A stretch of DNA of 64,000 nucleotides from Herbaspirillum sp. GW103 (GTDB lineage: Bacteria > Pseudomonadota > Gammaproteobacteria > Burkholderiales > Burkholderiaceae_D). This document shows, in pieces, positions 18,976-27,401 of the stretch; position 1 is the first letter of the stretch; each line of letters starts with the position of its first letter. The stretch is from NCBI RefSeq assembly GCF_000261365.1, contig NZ_AJVC01000005.1, positions 124,001 to 188,000 on the forward strand, written 5' to 3'. The notes beneath the pieces were generated by a model, which worked only from the letters and a program-made list of their open reading frames with translations, was not told where the DNA came from and made no database searches. Both the position numbers and the translations under genes were made by a program.

Positions 18976-19070
18976 GTAACGTGAGCGCGGTTGCCAGGCG
19001 ACATGCGCCTGTTCATCGCTTCAAGCCTGGCAGGGGATGTCCCTGTCGCAACGCTCCTTGCAGCGGTGAG
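18976..19070 (-). promoter_or_regulatory. SAH riboswitch
   Basis: The ahcY leader matches the S-adenosylhomocysteine riboswitch class recalled from Burkholderiales such as Ralstonia. On the minus strand the order is: P1 5' side CGCTGCAAG, the conserved GGAGCGTTGCGAC, a stem around CAGGG/CCCTG, the P1 3' side in CCAGGCTTGAAGCG, a variable hairpin CAGGCG/CGCCTG, then GCAACCGCGCTCACG. P1 pairs as CGCT-G-CAAG with CTTG-A-AGCG, and the terminal GCGCTC can pair with GAGCG to form the pseudoknot. SAH binding is known to turn on downstream expression in this class. It lies about 30 bases before the ribosome site, so control of translation initiation is the natural reading. Confidence 0.88.
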
Positions 19071-19120
19071 GCATTGTGAGATTTGACTTTCCAGACGCAA
19101 TGCCGACATCGGAAAAATGG

Positions 19121-19138
19121 CGCGAATCTTCATTCGCG
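19121..19138 (-). other. Hairpin near the 5' end of the ahcY leader
   Basis: Perfect 7-base arms CGCGAAT (19121-19127) and ATTCGCG (19132-19138) with a 4-base loop. It would start a few bases after the predicted transcription start and is separate from the riboswitch; it may stabilise the 5' end. Confidence 0.6.
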
Positions 19139-19147
19139 AGGAACAGC

Positions 19148-19175
19148 ATTGTAGCGCGGGGCCGCCGTTAGTCAA
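19148..19175 (-). promoter_or_regulatory. Predicted sigma70 promoter of ahcY
   Basis: On the minus strand TTGACT (19170-19175) and TACAAT (19148-19153) are separated by 16 bases. Transcription would start near 19141, placing the 5' hairpin and the whole SAH riboswitch in a leader of about 200 bases. Confidence 0.7.
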
Positions 19176-19263
19176 TCCTTGGAACAGGCGCGTGAATTGA
19201 TCTTCACCCGCCCGTTTTCCGGCTTCATTCGCGCCTCACCCGGCCCGCGCCGGGTAGGCTTTC

Positions 19264-20427
<1,164 letters not shown>

Positions 20428-20521
20428 GCAAGCCTCTGACTGAAAACGATTTACCAATGTCGCGGCCCATCGTTAGTCGTGCCTGCGACGCTTTAGCGAA
20501 ATTTGTACCCCGTCTCGCAAG

Positions 20522-20552
20522 TTGTCATTAACTCGACGGCATGTGCTATTTT
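20522..20552 (+). promoter_or_regulatory. Possible promoter of the lpxL-dapF cluster
   Basis: TTGTCA (20522-20527) and the AT-rich GCTATTTTA around 20545-20553 give a -35/-10 pair with 17 to 19 bases between, depending on which hexamer is used. It lies in the 189-base divergent gap between metK and the first acyltransferase gene. Confidence 0.35.
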
Positions 20553-20581
20553 ACGCCTCTTGCATTTTTCTGCAATGTAAC

Positions 20582-20601
20582 GGCGGAGCAACTCCGCCTT
20601 T
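20582..20601 (+). other. Strong hairpin in the leader of the first acyltransferase gene
   Basis: Perfect 7-base arms GGCGGAG (20582-20588) and CTCCGCC (20592-20598) with a 3-base loop, followed by TTTCTGTT. The form is that of an intrinsic terminator, yet it lies 16 bases before the start codon of the gene it precedes. It could act as an attenuator or cover the ribosome site region. Confidence 0.6.
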
Positions 20602-20616
20602 CTGTTATCGGCAAGT

Positions 20617-21462
20617 ATGCTCGTTTCTTTATTCCGCCTGCTCTCTTTCCTGCCGTTACCGGCCTTGCATGCCCTCGGCGTGGGGGTGGGATGGCTGGTG
20701 TTCCTGCTCTCGCCGTCCTATCGCCGCCGCCTGACCGACAACATCACCCTGGCCGGTCATCGCGGCAGTCTCTGGAAATCCGTCGGCGAAGCCGGCAAGG
20801 GCATGTTCGAGCTGCCCTTCATCTGGTGCGCGAGCCCCAAGCGGGTACTGCGCACGGCGCGCATCGTCAACTGGGAGCTGGTCCAGCAAGCGCTGGATGC
20901 CAAGGCCGGCATCGTCTTCCTGACCCCGCACCTGGGCTGTTTCGAGATTTCGGCGCAGTCGGTAGCGCGCCATGACAGCCTGAGCGTACTGTACCGCCCG
21001 CCGCGCAAGGCCGCGCTCAAGCCGCTCATCGAAGGTGCCCGTGCCCGCGCCAACCTGCATCTGGCGCCGGCCAACCTGTCCGGCGTGCGTATCCTGCTCA
21101 AGGCCTTGAAGAATGGCCAGGCCATCGGCCTGCTGCCGGACCAGGTGCCGCAGAACGGCGAAGGCGTGTGGGCCGACTTCTTCGGCAAGCCGGCCTACAC
21201 CATGACCCTGCCGGCCAAGCTGCAGCAGATGAGCGGTGCGCCCATCATCCTGGCCTATGCCGAGCGCTTGTCCTGGGGACGGGGTTATGCCATCCACTTC
21301 GTGCCCTTCGAGGGAGAACTGGGCCAGACGCCCGAACAGCAAGCCCGCGCCATCAACGCGGCCATGGAAAAGCTGATCGCCCGCTGCCCGGCGCAATACA
21401 TCTGGAGCTACAACCGCTACAAGACGCCCCCTGGCGTCACCCCGCCGGGAGCTGCGCAATGA
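20617..21462 (+). CDS. lpxL: Lipid A acyltransferase (lauroyl/myristoyl type), first copy
   Basis: An inner-membrane enzyme of the HtrB/MsbB family that adds a secondary acyl chain to Kdo2-lipid IVA using acyl-ACP. The 281-residue protein starts with a hydrophobic anchor (residues about 3-30), then the catalytic H-x4-E motif as HLGCFE in LTPHLGCFEIS near residue 108, and YRPPRKAAL and LLPDQVPQNGEGVW as substrate-site segments. It overlaps the next acyltransferase gene by four bases (ATGA), so the two are translationally coupled. The pair with metK upstream and dapF downstream is a recalled Burkholderiales arrangement. Which acyl chain each enzyme adds cannot be told. Confidence 0.9.
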   Translation: MLVSLFRLLSFLPLPALHALGVGVGWLVFLLSPSYRRRLTDNITLAGHRGSLWKSVGEAGKGMFELPFIWCASPKRVLRTARIVNWELVQQALDAKAGIVFLTPHLGCFEISAQSVARHDSLSVLYRPPRKAALKPLIEGARARANLHLAPANLSGVRILLKALKNGQAIGLLPDQVPQNGEGVWADFFGKPAYTMTLPAKLQQMSGAPIILAYAERLSWGRGYAIHFVPFEGELGQTPEQQARAINAAMEKLIARCPAQYIWSYNRYKTPPGVTPPGAAQ

Positions 21463-22343
21463 GGCTCCTGATCGGGCTGATGTGGCTGCTGCACTGGTTG
21501 CCGCTGCCCATCCTCGGGCGGCTGGGCGAGGCGCTGGGCTGGCTGCTCTATCTCTATATGCGGCCGCGCCGCCGTATCACGCTCATCAACCTGCGCCTGT
21601 GCTTCCCCGAGAAGACCGAGCAGGAGCGTCGCCTGATCGCCCGCCGCCACTTCCAGGCCTACGCCCGCAGCGCCCTGGAACGCGGCATCCTGTGGTGGGC
21701 GCCAGAGTCTCGCTTGAAGCGCCTCATCCAGGTCGAGCCCGGCATTCCTTTCGAGACGCTGAACAAGGGTCCCACCATCCTGCTGTGTCCGCACTTCGTC
21801 TGCCTGGAAATTCCCGGTATCGCGCTGGTGCTCAATTCGGATTATTCGGTCTGCACCATCTACGCCCGCCAGCAGAACGAGGTGGTGGATCAGGCCCTGT
21901 TAAAGGGCCGCTCGCGCTTTCGACCAGTCACGCTGCTGGCGCGCGAGAAGGGGGTCAAGCCCATCATTCGGGCCATGCGCGAAGGGCTGCCCTTCATCAT
22001 GCTGCCCGACATGGATTTCGGCACCCGTGATGCCGAATTCGTCCCCTTCTTCGGGGTGCCCGCCGCCACCCTGACGGCCACTGCCCGCATCGCCGCAGCC
22101 ACCGGGGCCTCGGTGGTACCGGTGATCACGACTTTCCTGCCCGGCTATCGCGGCTGGAAGACCACCTTCCATCCGGCCTGGGAAAACTATCCGGGCGACG
22201 ATATCGTGGCCGCCACGCGGCGCATGAATGCCTTCATCGAAGAACGCGTATTGGAAGCCCCGGCTGAATATTTCTGGGCGCACAAGCGTTTCAAGAACCG
22301 CCCGCCGGGTGAACCAGACCTCTACCGCAAGGGCCAGCACTGA
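21459..22343 (+). CDS. Lipid A acyltransferase-like protein, second copy
   Basis: A 294-residue HtrB/MsbB-family protein coupled to the first copy by an ATGA overlap. A hydrophobic anchor covers about residues 3-34. The H-x4-E motif appears as HFVCLE in LLCPHFVCLEIPG near residue 111, and MLPDMDFGTRDAEFVPFFG corresponds to the acyl-donor region. The carboxy end has AEYFWAHKRFKNRPPGEP, typical of the family. The two genes probably complete the hexa-acylation of lipid A in sequence. The start chosen is the overlapping ATG, which lies in the only frame that continues the family sequence. Confidence 0.9.
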   Translation: MRLLIGLMWLLHWLPLPILGRLGEALGWLLYLYMRPRRRITLINLRLCFPEKTEQERRLIARRHFQAYARSALERGILWWAPESRLKRLIQVEPGIPFETLNKGPTILLCPHFVCLEIPGIALVLNSDYSVCTIYARQQNEVVDQALLKGRSRFRPVTLLAREKGVKPIIRAMREGLPFIMLPDMDFGTRDAEFVPFFGVPAATLTATARIAAATGASVVPVITTFLPGYRGWKTTFHPAWENYPGDDIVAATRRMNAFIEERVLEAPAEYFWAHKRFKNRPPGEPDLYRKGQH

Positions 22344-22363
22344 CACCGGCCATCCTGCAGCCC

Positions 22364-22391
22364 TTTGAAAAGGGCCGCACGTACTTATAAT
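22364..22391 (+). promoter_or_regulatory. Predicted promoter of dapF, possibly giving a leaderless mRNA
   Basis: TTTGAA (22364-22369) or TTGAAA (22365-22370) and a consensus TATAAT (22386-22391) are 15-16 bases apart. The -10 box ends six bases before the dapF ATG at 22398, so the normal start point would coincide with the start codon. A GCCCTTT/AAAGGGC dyad overlaps the -35 area. Confidence 0.55.
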
Positions 22392-22397
22392 GAAGTG

Positions 22398-23261
22398 ATG
22401 AAAATCAAATTTACCAAGATGCACGGTGCCGGCAACGATTTCGTCGTGCTTGATGCCGTGAACCAGGCCATTTCGCTCACGCCCGCCCAGTGGCAGTTCA
22501 TCGCCGATCGTCGCTTCGGCATCGGTGCCGACCAGATGCTGGTGGTGGAAAAGGCGCAAGGCGCCGGTGTGGATTTCCGTTATCGTATCTACAACGCTGA
22601 TGGCGGCGAGGTCGAGCAATGCGGCAATGGTGCGCGGGCTTTCGTGCGCTTCGTCACCGAAAAGGGGCTCACCGACAAGCGCGCCATCCGCGTGGAAACC
22701 ATGTCCGGCGTGATTGAGCCGCGCCTGGAAGAAGATGGCCAGATCACCGTGGACATGGGCGCCCCCATCCTCACGCCCGCTGACGTGCCCTTCGACAGCC
22801 GCAACCTGCAGTACCGGACTGAAGCCGACGATACGCTGTGGCCACTGGAAGTGGCCGGCAAGACGACGTGGATCTCGGTGGTATCGATGGGCAATCCGCA
22901 CGCCGTGCAAGTGGTGGAAGACAGCGAAGCCGCCCCGGTACTGGTGGACGGCCCGCTGATCGAACACCATGAACGCTTCCCCAAGCGCGTCAATGCCGGC
23001 TTCATGCAGGTCGTGGACCGCCACCACATCAACCTGCGCGTCTACGAACGCGGCGCGGGCGAAACCCTGGCCTGCGGCACCGGTGCCTGTGCGGCGGTGG
23101 TGGCGGGTGTGCGCCGTGGCCTGCTGGATTCGCCGGTGGCGGTCCAGACGCATGGCGGCGTGCTCAACATCGCCTGGGCCGGCCCGGGCGAACCGGTGAT
23201 GATGACCGGGCCGGCGGTGACCGTCTTTGAAGGCGAGATCGAACTGCCCGATTCGCTCTGA
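22398..23261 (+). CDS. dapF: Diaminopimelate epimerase
   Basis: DapF interconverts LL- and meso-diaminopimelate by a two-base mechanism without cofactor, feeding lysine and peptidoglycan synthesis. The 287-residue protein carries [11 protein letters not shown] at residues 9-19 and both catalytic cysteines: Cys75 in [12 protein letters not shown] and the second in [12 protein letters not shown] near residue 226. The start ATG at 22398 begins the family core; 11 upstream codons open from a TTG are not conserved. There is no proper ribosome site, and a consensus -10 box lies directly upstream, so a leaderless message is possible. A strong terminator follows. Confidence 0.96.
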   Translation: MKIKFTKMHGAGNDFVVLDAVNQAISLTPAQWQFIADRRFGIGADQMLVVEKAQGAGVDFRYRIYNADGGEVEQCGNGARAFVRFVTEKGLTDKRAIRVETMSGVIEPRLEEDGQITVDMGAPILTPADVPFDSRNLQYRTEADDTLWPLEVAGKTTWISVVSMGNPHAVQVVEDSEAAPVLVDGPLIEHHERFPKRVNAGFMQVVDRHHINLRVYERGAGETLACGTGACAAVVAGVRRGLLDSPVAVQTHGGVLNIAWAGPGEPVMMTGPAVTVFEGEIELPDSL

Positions 23262-23294
23262 TCCTGCAGCGACCGCAGGGTGCGACCATGAGAA

Positions 23295-23323
23295 AACGGC
23301 TTGCCGAGCGGCAAGCCGTTTTT
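23295..23323. terminator. Bidirectional terminator between dapF and the Sel1 gene
   Basis: Perfect 11-base arms AACGGCTTGCC (23295-23305) and GGCAAGCCGTT (23310-23320) with a 4-base loop, followed by T residues on the plus strand and preceded by A residues that become a T-run on the minus strand. It serves both convergent genes. Confidence 0.88.
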
Positions 23324-23345
23324 CGTTGACCGGGCAGCATCGGAT

Positions 23346-24926
23346 TCAGGCAGCCAAATCCTGCGCCTCGGCTTCCTCGTCTTCCTGCGACTGAGGCAAA
23401 AGGGTCTTGAGGCGATACAGCCGCTGGCGGTAGTTGCCTTCAGGGCCGCTAGGCCCGCAGTCCATGTCTTCGAAGAGTCGTCCGATACGGTTGAGCGCAC
23501 CGCGCTGTTCGCCGGTCTCCACCATGATGAGCCGCCGCTTGCTGCGTGCGTACTGGCTGCGGATGTCGATCATCAGACAGTGGCCGCAATCGGCCTGTTT
23601 CAGGTCGACCAGCAGAGCTTCCGGGCGGGTCAGGCCGAACAGCATGGCCAACTCGATGCGCGCGGCCAGGAAAGGATGGGCGTTGACCTGCTCGCGGCTC
23701 ATCTGCGCGCGCGCCTGGACGGCCCAGGCGGCGGCCTGCGGGCGATCGGCCACCTTGTCCAGCAGGGCCTGGGCTTCTTGCGCGCCTTGGGTGGCGGCCT
23801 TTTGCAGCCAGTACAAGGCGCGTACATCGTTGGCAGGATCATCGCGCCGGTTGCGCCAGGCGCCCACGCCACATTCCAGCTGGGCGTCCACATGGCCCAT
23901 CTCGGCGGCGCGTTCCAGGTAATGCTGCACGTCGGCAAGATTGCGCTGCGAAAATTCGGGCTTCAGATAAATACGCGAGAGCACATACCATGCCGCAGCC
24001 ATCCCCTGCTCCCCGGCCAGGGTCAGCCAGCGGATCGCCTTCTTGTAATTGGCCGAACCCTGCCCGGCGAAACGCCGCGCGCCGGATTCATCGACCCGGC
24101 CATACAGCAGGCCCAGGGCCAGTTGCGCATCGCGATCACAGGCCAGCGCAGCCAGTTCCAGCAATTGCTGCGCCCGCGGCAGGTCGGGACGCTTGTCCTC
24201 CAGATGAACCTGCGCCAGGCGACGCAGCAGAAGGATGTTCTGCTGGCCCAAGGCAGCGGCCAGCGCCTCGGACGGTGCATTGAGCTGGGCCATGCCGGAT
24301 TCGTGTTGACGCAACAGGGCATCGGCCAGCGGTTGGGCGCGCTGCTGGAAGGCGGTCGCGTCGGACTGACGCCAGGCACTGTCAGCCAGCGCATGCTGGG
24401 CCTGCTCGATGCCGGCATCGGCGGCCTTTTGCGTCCACTGCTGCAATTGTTCAGGTTTGAGCGCGACGGCGGCCGCTTCCGGGGCCGGCATGCGCTCGCC
24501 CTGGCGCGCCAGCAGCCACTGGGCATCGGCATTGCCCTCGCCGGCCACCACTTCCAGCGCACGCAGGGCATGCGCCTTCTGTTCGGCGCTGGCAGCGGCC
24601 GTGCCGGACGGATGCTCCAGCACCAGTCGGGCCAGCACCAGGCCGGCCCGGGTGAAACCATCGTCGAACGCACGTTCATACCACTGTGCCGCTTCGTGCG
24701 GCCGGGCAAGCTGGAGCACCACTTCATACGGAATATGTTGGGCTATGAGCATCCAGGCATCGGCCTGCCCCTGCCGTGCGGCCCGCTCCAGCCAGTGGTA
24801 CGCAGTCCCGGGACTTTGCGGCAAACCATTGCCGCCAAACAGATAACGCTTGCCCAGGGTCAGTTGCGCCGCTGCCTCTCCGGCACGTGCTGCGCGGATG
24901 ATTGCAAGGTCCTCGCGGTTGGCCAT
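23346..24926 (-). CDS. Sel1/TPR-like repeat protein with a distinct C-terminal domain
   Basis: A 526-residue, probably cytoplasmic protein (no signal peptide). Residues about 10-410 are helical repeats of the Sel1 type with recurrent A-x-x-x-LG-x-x-Y patterns, for example AAAQLTLGKRYLFGG, ALRALEVVAGEGNADAQWLLA, DAQLALGLLYGR and HYLERAAEMGHVDAQLECG. Such repeats mediate protein contacts. The last ~95 residues (from RIELAMLFGLTRPEALLV) form a non-repeat domain with CGHC and a basic segment YARSKRRL that I do not recognise. GGAGGG precedes the start at ideal spacing. It is convergent with dapF and divergent from the porin gene. Function unknown. Confidence 0.75.
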   Translation of the reverse strand: MANREDLAIIRAARAGEAAAQLTLGKRYLFGGNGLPQSPGTAYHWLERAARQGQADAWMLIAQHIPYEVVLQLARPHEAAQWYERAFDDGFTRAGLVLARLVLEHPSGTAAASAEQKAHALRALEVVAGEGNADAQWLLARQGERMPAPEAAAVALKPEQLQQWTQKAADAGIEQAQHALADSAWRQSDATAFQQRAQPLADALLRQHESGMAQLNAPSEALAAALGQQNILLLRRLAQVHLEDKRPDLPRAQQLLELAALACDRDAQLALGLLYGRVDESGARRFAGQGSANYKKAIRWLTLAGEQGMAAAWYVLSRIYLKPEFSQRNLADVQHYLERAAEMGHVDAQLECGVGAWRNRRDDPANDVRALYWLQKAATQGAQEAQALLDKVADRPQAAAWAVQARAQMSREQVNAHPFLAARIELAMLFGLTRPEALLVDLKQADCGHCLMIDIRSQYARSKRRLIMVETGEQRGALNRIGRLFEDMDCGPSGPEGNYRQRLYRLKTLLPQSQEDEEAEAQDLAA

Positions 24927-25293
24927 CCACCCTCCACATCAGGTCAGAAAGCCAAAATTATGACCCACAATCGACATTTTTTTAAAATTCCCTCGAAAAG
25001 TATCTAAATGAATCGTTTTAACAACAGATCGATTGACGAGACGGGACGGATCAAGTTCTCCCCTGCCATGCCGTTAATGAGTGACAAGGTGCAAGCCAAA
25101 ATTTGCCTGTCCGGCATTGACGGGCAGGAAAGCGTTTGAAAAAAACAACACTCCTCCAGTGGATTGACGCTTTCAACCAAAATTCCGCCCTCCACGTGAC
25201 CAATCTGCGGCCACGCCAAATGAGAACCCTTAATGTCTCACCATCCGACCAGAAGTACGGATCCTCAAGACTATTTTTATAGAAGGATGTCAA
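24927..25293 (+). other. 367-base divergent region and long porin leader
   Basis: This AT-richer region separates the Sel1 gene from the porin gene. It contains an inverted repeat GAAAGCGT (25128-25135) / ACGCTTTC (25167-25174) and a hairpin GCCTGTCCG/CGGGCAGG around 25105-25128. TTGACG hexamers occur but no well spaced -10 partner was found, so promoters are not assigned. AAGGATG just before the porin ATG is its ribosome site. No protein gene is supported. Confidence 0.5.
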
Positions 25294-26454
25294 ATGAAAA
25301 AATCTCTGCTGGCACTGGCCGTCCTCGGCGCGTTCGCAGGTGCTGCTCAAGCACAAAGCTCCGTTACTATCTACGGTATCGTTGATACCGGTCTCGCTTA
25401 CACCAGCAAGGCTGTCAACACTGCCGGCACCGGCAGCACCGGCAGCAAGTTCGGCGTGAACTCCGGCGTCATCCAAGGTTCGCGTATCGGCTTCAAGGGC
25501 GTGGAAGATCTGGGCGGCGGTCTGTCGGCCCTGTTCCAACTGGAAACCGGCTTCAACAATGACAACGGCGCTCTGAACGGTCAAGATGGCACCACCGGTA
25601 CCACCAACCTGTTCCGCCGCAAGTCGATCGTCGGTCTGTCGGGTGGCTTCGGCTCCGTGACCCTGGGCCGTCAAACCGACTTCGCTGACACCATCTCCGC
25701 TTACACCTCCGTGAACGACTTCGGTAGCGTGGTTGGCGCCGTCGGCCACAACCTGGATCGCCTGGAAGGCACCCGTACCAACAACTCGATTGCCTACACC
25801 ACCGCCAACCTGAGCGGCTTCACCGGCAACCTGATCTACGGCTTCGGCGAAACCGCTGGCAAGACCACCGCTGGTCAGTCCTTCGGCATCGGCGGCAAGT
25901 ACGACAACGGTCCTCTGGGTCTGGGCGTCACCTACTACCAGTCCAAGCAAGGTGCAACTCCTTCGGATACCGCCCTGCTGTCGACCGCTAGCGCCACTCA
26001 AGCTGGCAACAGCGCCCTGAAGGCCCTGAACGTCGTGGCTTCCTACCAGTTCGGCCCGGCCCGCGTGTACGGTAACTACTCGCGCGTCAAGCAAGACCTG
26101 AACACCACTTCGCCGACCGCTCTGGCTTCGAAGACCCTGGGCGTGGCCAACAAGGCCGATATCTATGAACTGGGTACCGCCTACTCCCTGAGCCCGTCGC
26201 TGAAGCTGCTGGGCGCAGTGACCCACACCCGTGCTGACTTCAACTCGTCCTCCAAGGGCAAGCTGACCCAAGTTAGCCTGGGCGCTGACTACTGGCTGTC
26301 CAAGCGTACCGACCTGTACGCATTCGTCGCCAACATCCACGCCAAGGACATGGCCAACACCGGCGTGTTCGGTGATGCAACTGGCACTGCCACCATCGGC
26401 AGCGCCGACAACAGCCAAACCGCTGTTGCCGTTGGTATCCGTCACAAGTTCTAA
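25294..26454 (+). CDS. Gram-negative porin, Burkholderia type
   Basis: A trimeric outer-membrane beta-barrel for passive uptake of small solutes. The 386-residue precursor starts with a signal peptide (MKKSLLALAVLGAF, cleaved after AGAAQA). The mature N-terminus SSVTIYGIVDTGLAYTSK, the LGGGLSALFQLETGF strand, RRKSIVGLSGGFGSVTLGRQ, and the final strand VAVGIRHKF ending in phenylalanine are diagnostic for this family. Codon use is unlike the neighbours: many U-ending codons (GGT, GCT, CGT), the mark of a very highly expressed gene. It is monocistronic, with a long leader and a 16-base perfect terminator stem. It interrupts the dapF to xerC neighbourhood. Confidence 0.95.
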   Translation: MKKSLLALAVLGAFAGAAQAQSSVTIYGIVDTGLAYTSKAVNTAGTGSTGSKFGVNSGVIQGSRIGFKGVEDLGGGLSALFQLETGFNNDNGALNGQDGTTGTTNLFRRKSIVGLSGGFGSVTLGRQTDFADTISAYTSVNDFGSVVGAVGHNLDRLEGTRTNNSIAYTTANLSGFTGNLIYGFGETAGKTTAGQSFGIGGKYDNGPLGLGVTYYQSKQGATPSDTALLSTASATQAGNSALKALNVVASYQFGPARVYGNYSRVKQDLNTTSPTALASKTLGVANKADIYELGTAYSLSPSLKLLGAVTHTRADFNSSSKGKLTQVSLGADYWLSKRTDLYAFVANIHAKDMANTGVFGDATGTATIGSADNSQTAVAVGIRHKF

Positions 26455-26518
26455 TTCATGGAGCTGAGACCGGTGTGAATACATCGGTTTCAACCTGATC
26501 TGAACCTGAGTCGTACCG

Positions 26519-26560
26519 AAAGAGGCCTGCATGAGCAATCATGCAGGCCTCTTTCTTTTT
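26519..26560 (+). terminator. Porin terminator
   Basis: A perfect 16-base stem, AAAGAGGCCTGCATGA (26519-26534) with its complement at 26539-26554, a GCAA tetraloop, then CTTTTT. This is among the strongest terminators in the window, as expected for an abundant transcript. Confidence 0.93.
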
Positions 26561-26705
26561 GCTCCCATCCGGCACGATCGCCCCGTGCTTCTGCGGAGAA
26601 CGGCGCCGATGATTGTCAGTGTGTCCGATAGCGAGGATAATCTCGCGATATTTCCGGCGCACCCTCCCCGCGCGCAGCCGGCACTCCAACACAGACCCCG
26701 CGAAG

Positions 26706-27374
26706 ATGACCACCGAACTGGATTCCAGCCTGATTGCCGACTACCTGCTCGACCACCCGCACTTCTTCGAGGAGCATGCGGAACTGCTTTCGACGGTCAA
26801 GCTGACCAGCCCGGTCATGGGCCGTGCCGTCTCGCTGCAGGAACGCCAGATGGAAATCCTGCGCGAAAAGATCCGGGTACAGGAACTGCGCATGGCCGAC
26901 CTGATGCGCATCGCCCAGGAAAACGACGAGATCACCAGCAAGTTCCAGGCATGGAGCCGCGCACTGCTGTTGACGCGTGATGCCGCCGACCTACCGCGCG
27001 TGCTGGTGGACCGGCTGCAGGAAATCTTCCACGTGCCGCAAGTGACGGTACGCCTGTGGAACCTGGGCCCCACCCACGCCGACAACTGGGCCACACAGGA
27101 AGTCTCGGAGGACGCGCGCATCTTCGCCAATGGCCTGGCTGCGCCCTTCTGCGGCCCCAACAAGGATTTCGAAGCCGCCACCTGGCTGGACGATGCGAGC
27201 TCCGTCAAATCGCTCGCCATGCTGCCCCTGCGCGTGGGCGCGGCCCCCGAAGCCTTCGGCCTGCTGGTCCTGGGCTCGCCCGATCCGAATCGCTTCACGG
27301 CCGACATGGGGACCGACTTCCTGACCCGCATCGGCGAAACCGGCAGCGCCGCCCTGGCCTGCCTGCTGCGCTGA
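26706..27374 (+). CDS. DUF484 family protein
   Basis: A 222-residue cytoplasmic protein of the DUF484 (YigA-like) family, which has a GAF-like fold and no settled function. The N-terminal stretch IADYLLDHPHFFEEHAELL, followed by SLQERQMEILREKIRVQELRM (predicted coiled coil, about 40-60), is typical. The rest reads as a GAF-type domain ending in GSAALACLLR. The start at 26706 was chosen since the upstream 31 codons are not conserved in type. xerC follows after 27 bases, so the pair is probably one unit, as in the dapF-yigA-xerC-yigB cluster of E. coli. Confidence 0.88.
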   Translation: MTTELDSSLIADYLLDHPHFFEEHAELLSTVKLTSPVMGRAVSLQERQMEILREKIRVQELRMADLMRIAQENDEITSKFQAWSRALLLTRDAADLPRVLVDRLQEIFHVPQVTVRLWNLGPTHADNWATQEVSEDARIFANGLAAPFCGPNKDFEAATWLDDASSVKSLAMLPLRVGAAPEAFGLLVLGSPDPNRFTADMGTDFLTRIGETGSAALACLLR

Positions 27375-27401
27375 GCGCTCTCACCCAGGGGGAGTCACGG
27401 C

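Noticed and set aside
19238-19255. Intrinsic terminator of metK
   Set aside because: The hairpin ACCCGGC/GCCGGGT is perfect but has no T-run on the metK strand, so it was only mentioned in the metK entry and not listed as a terminator.
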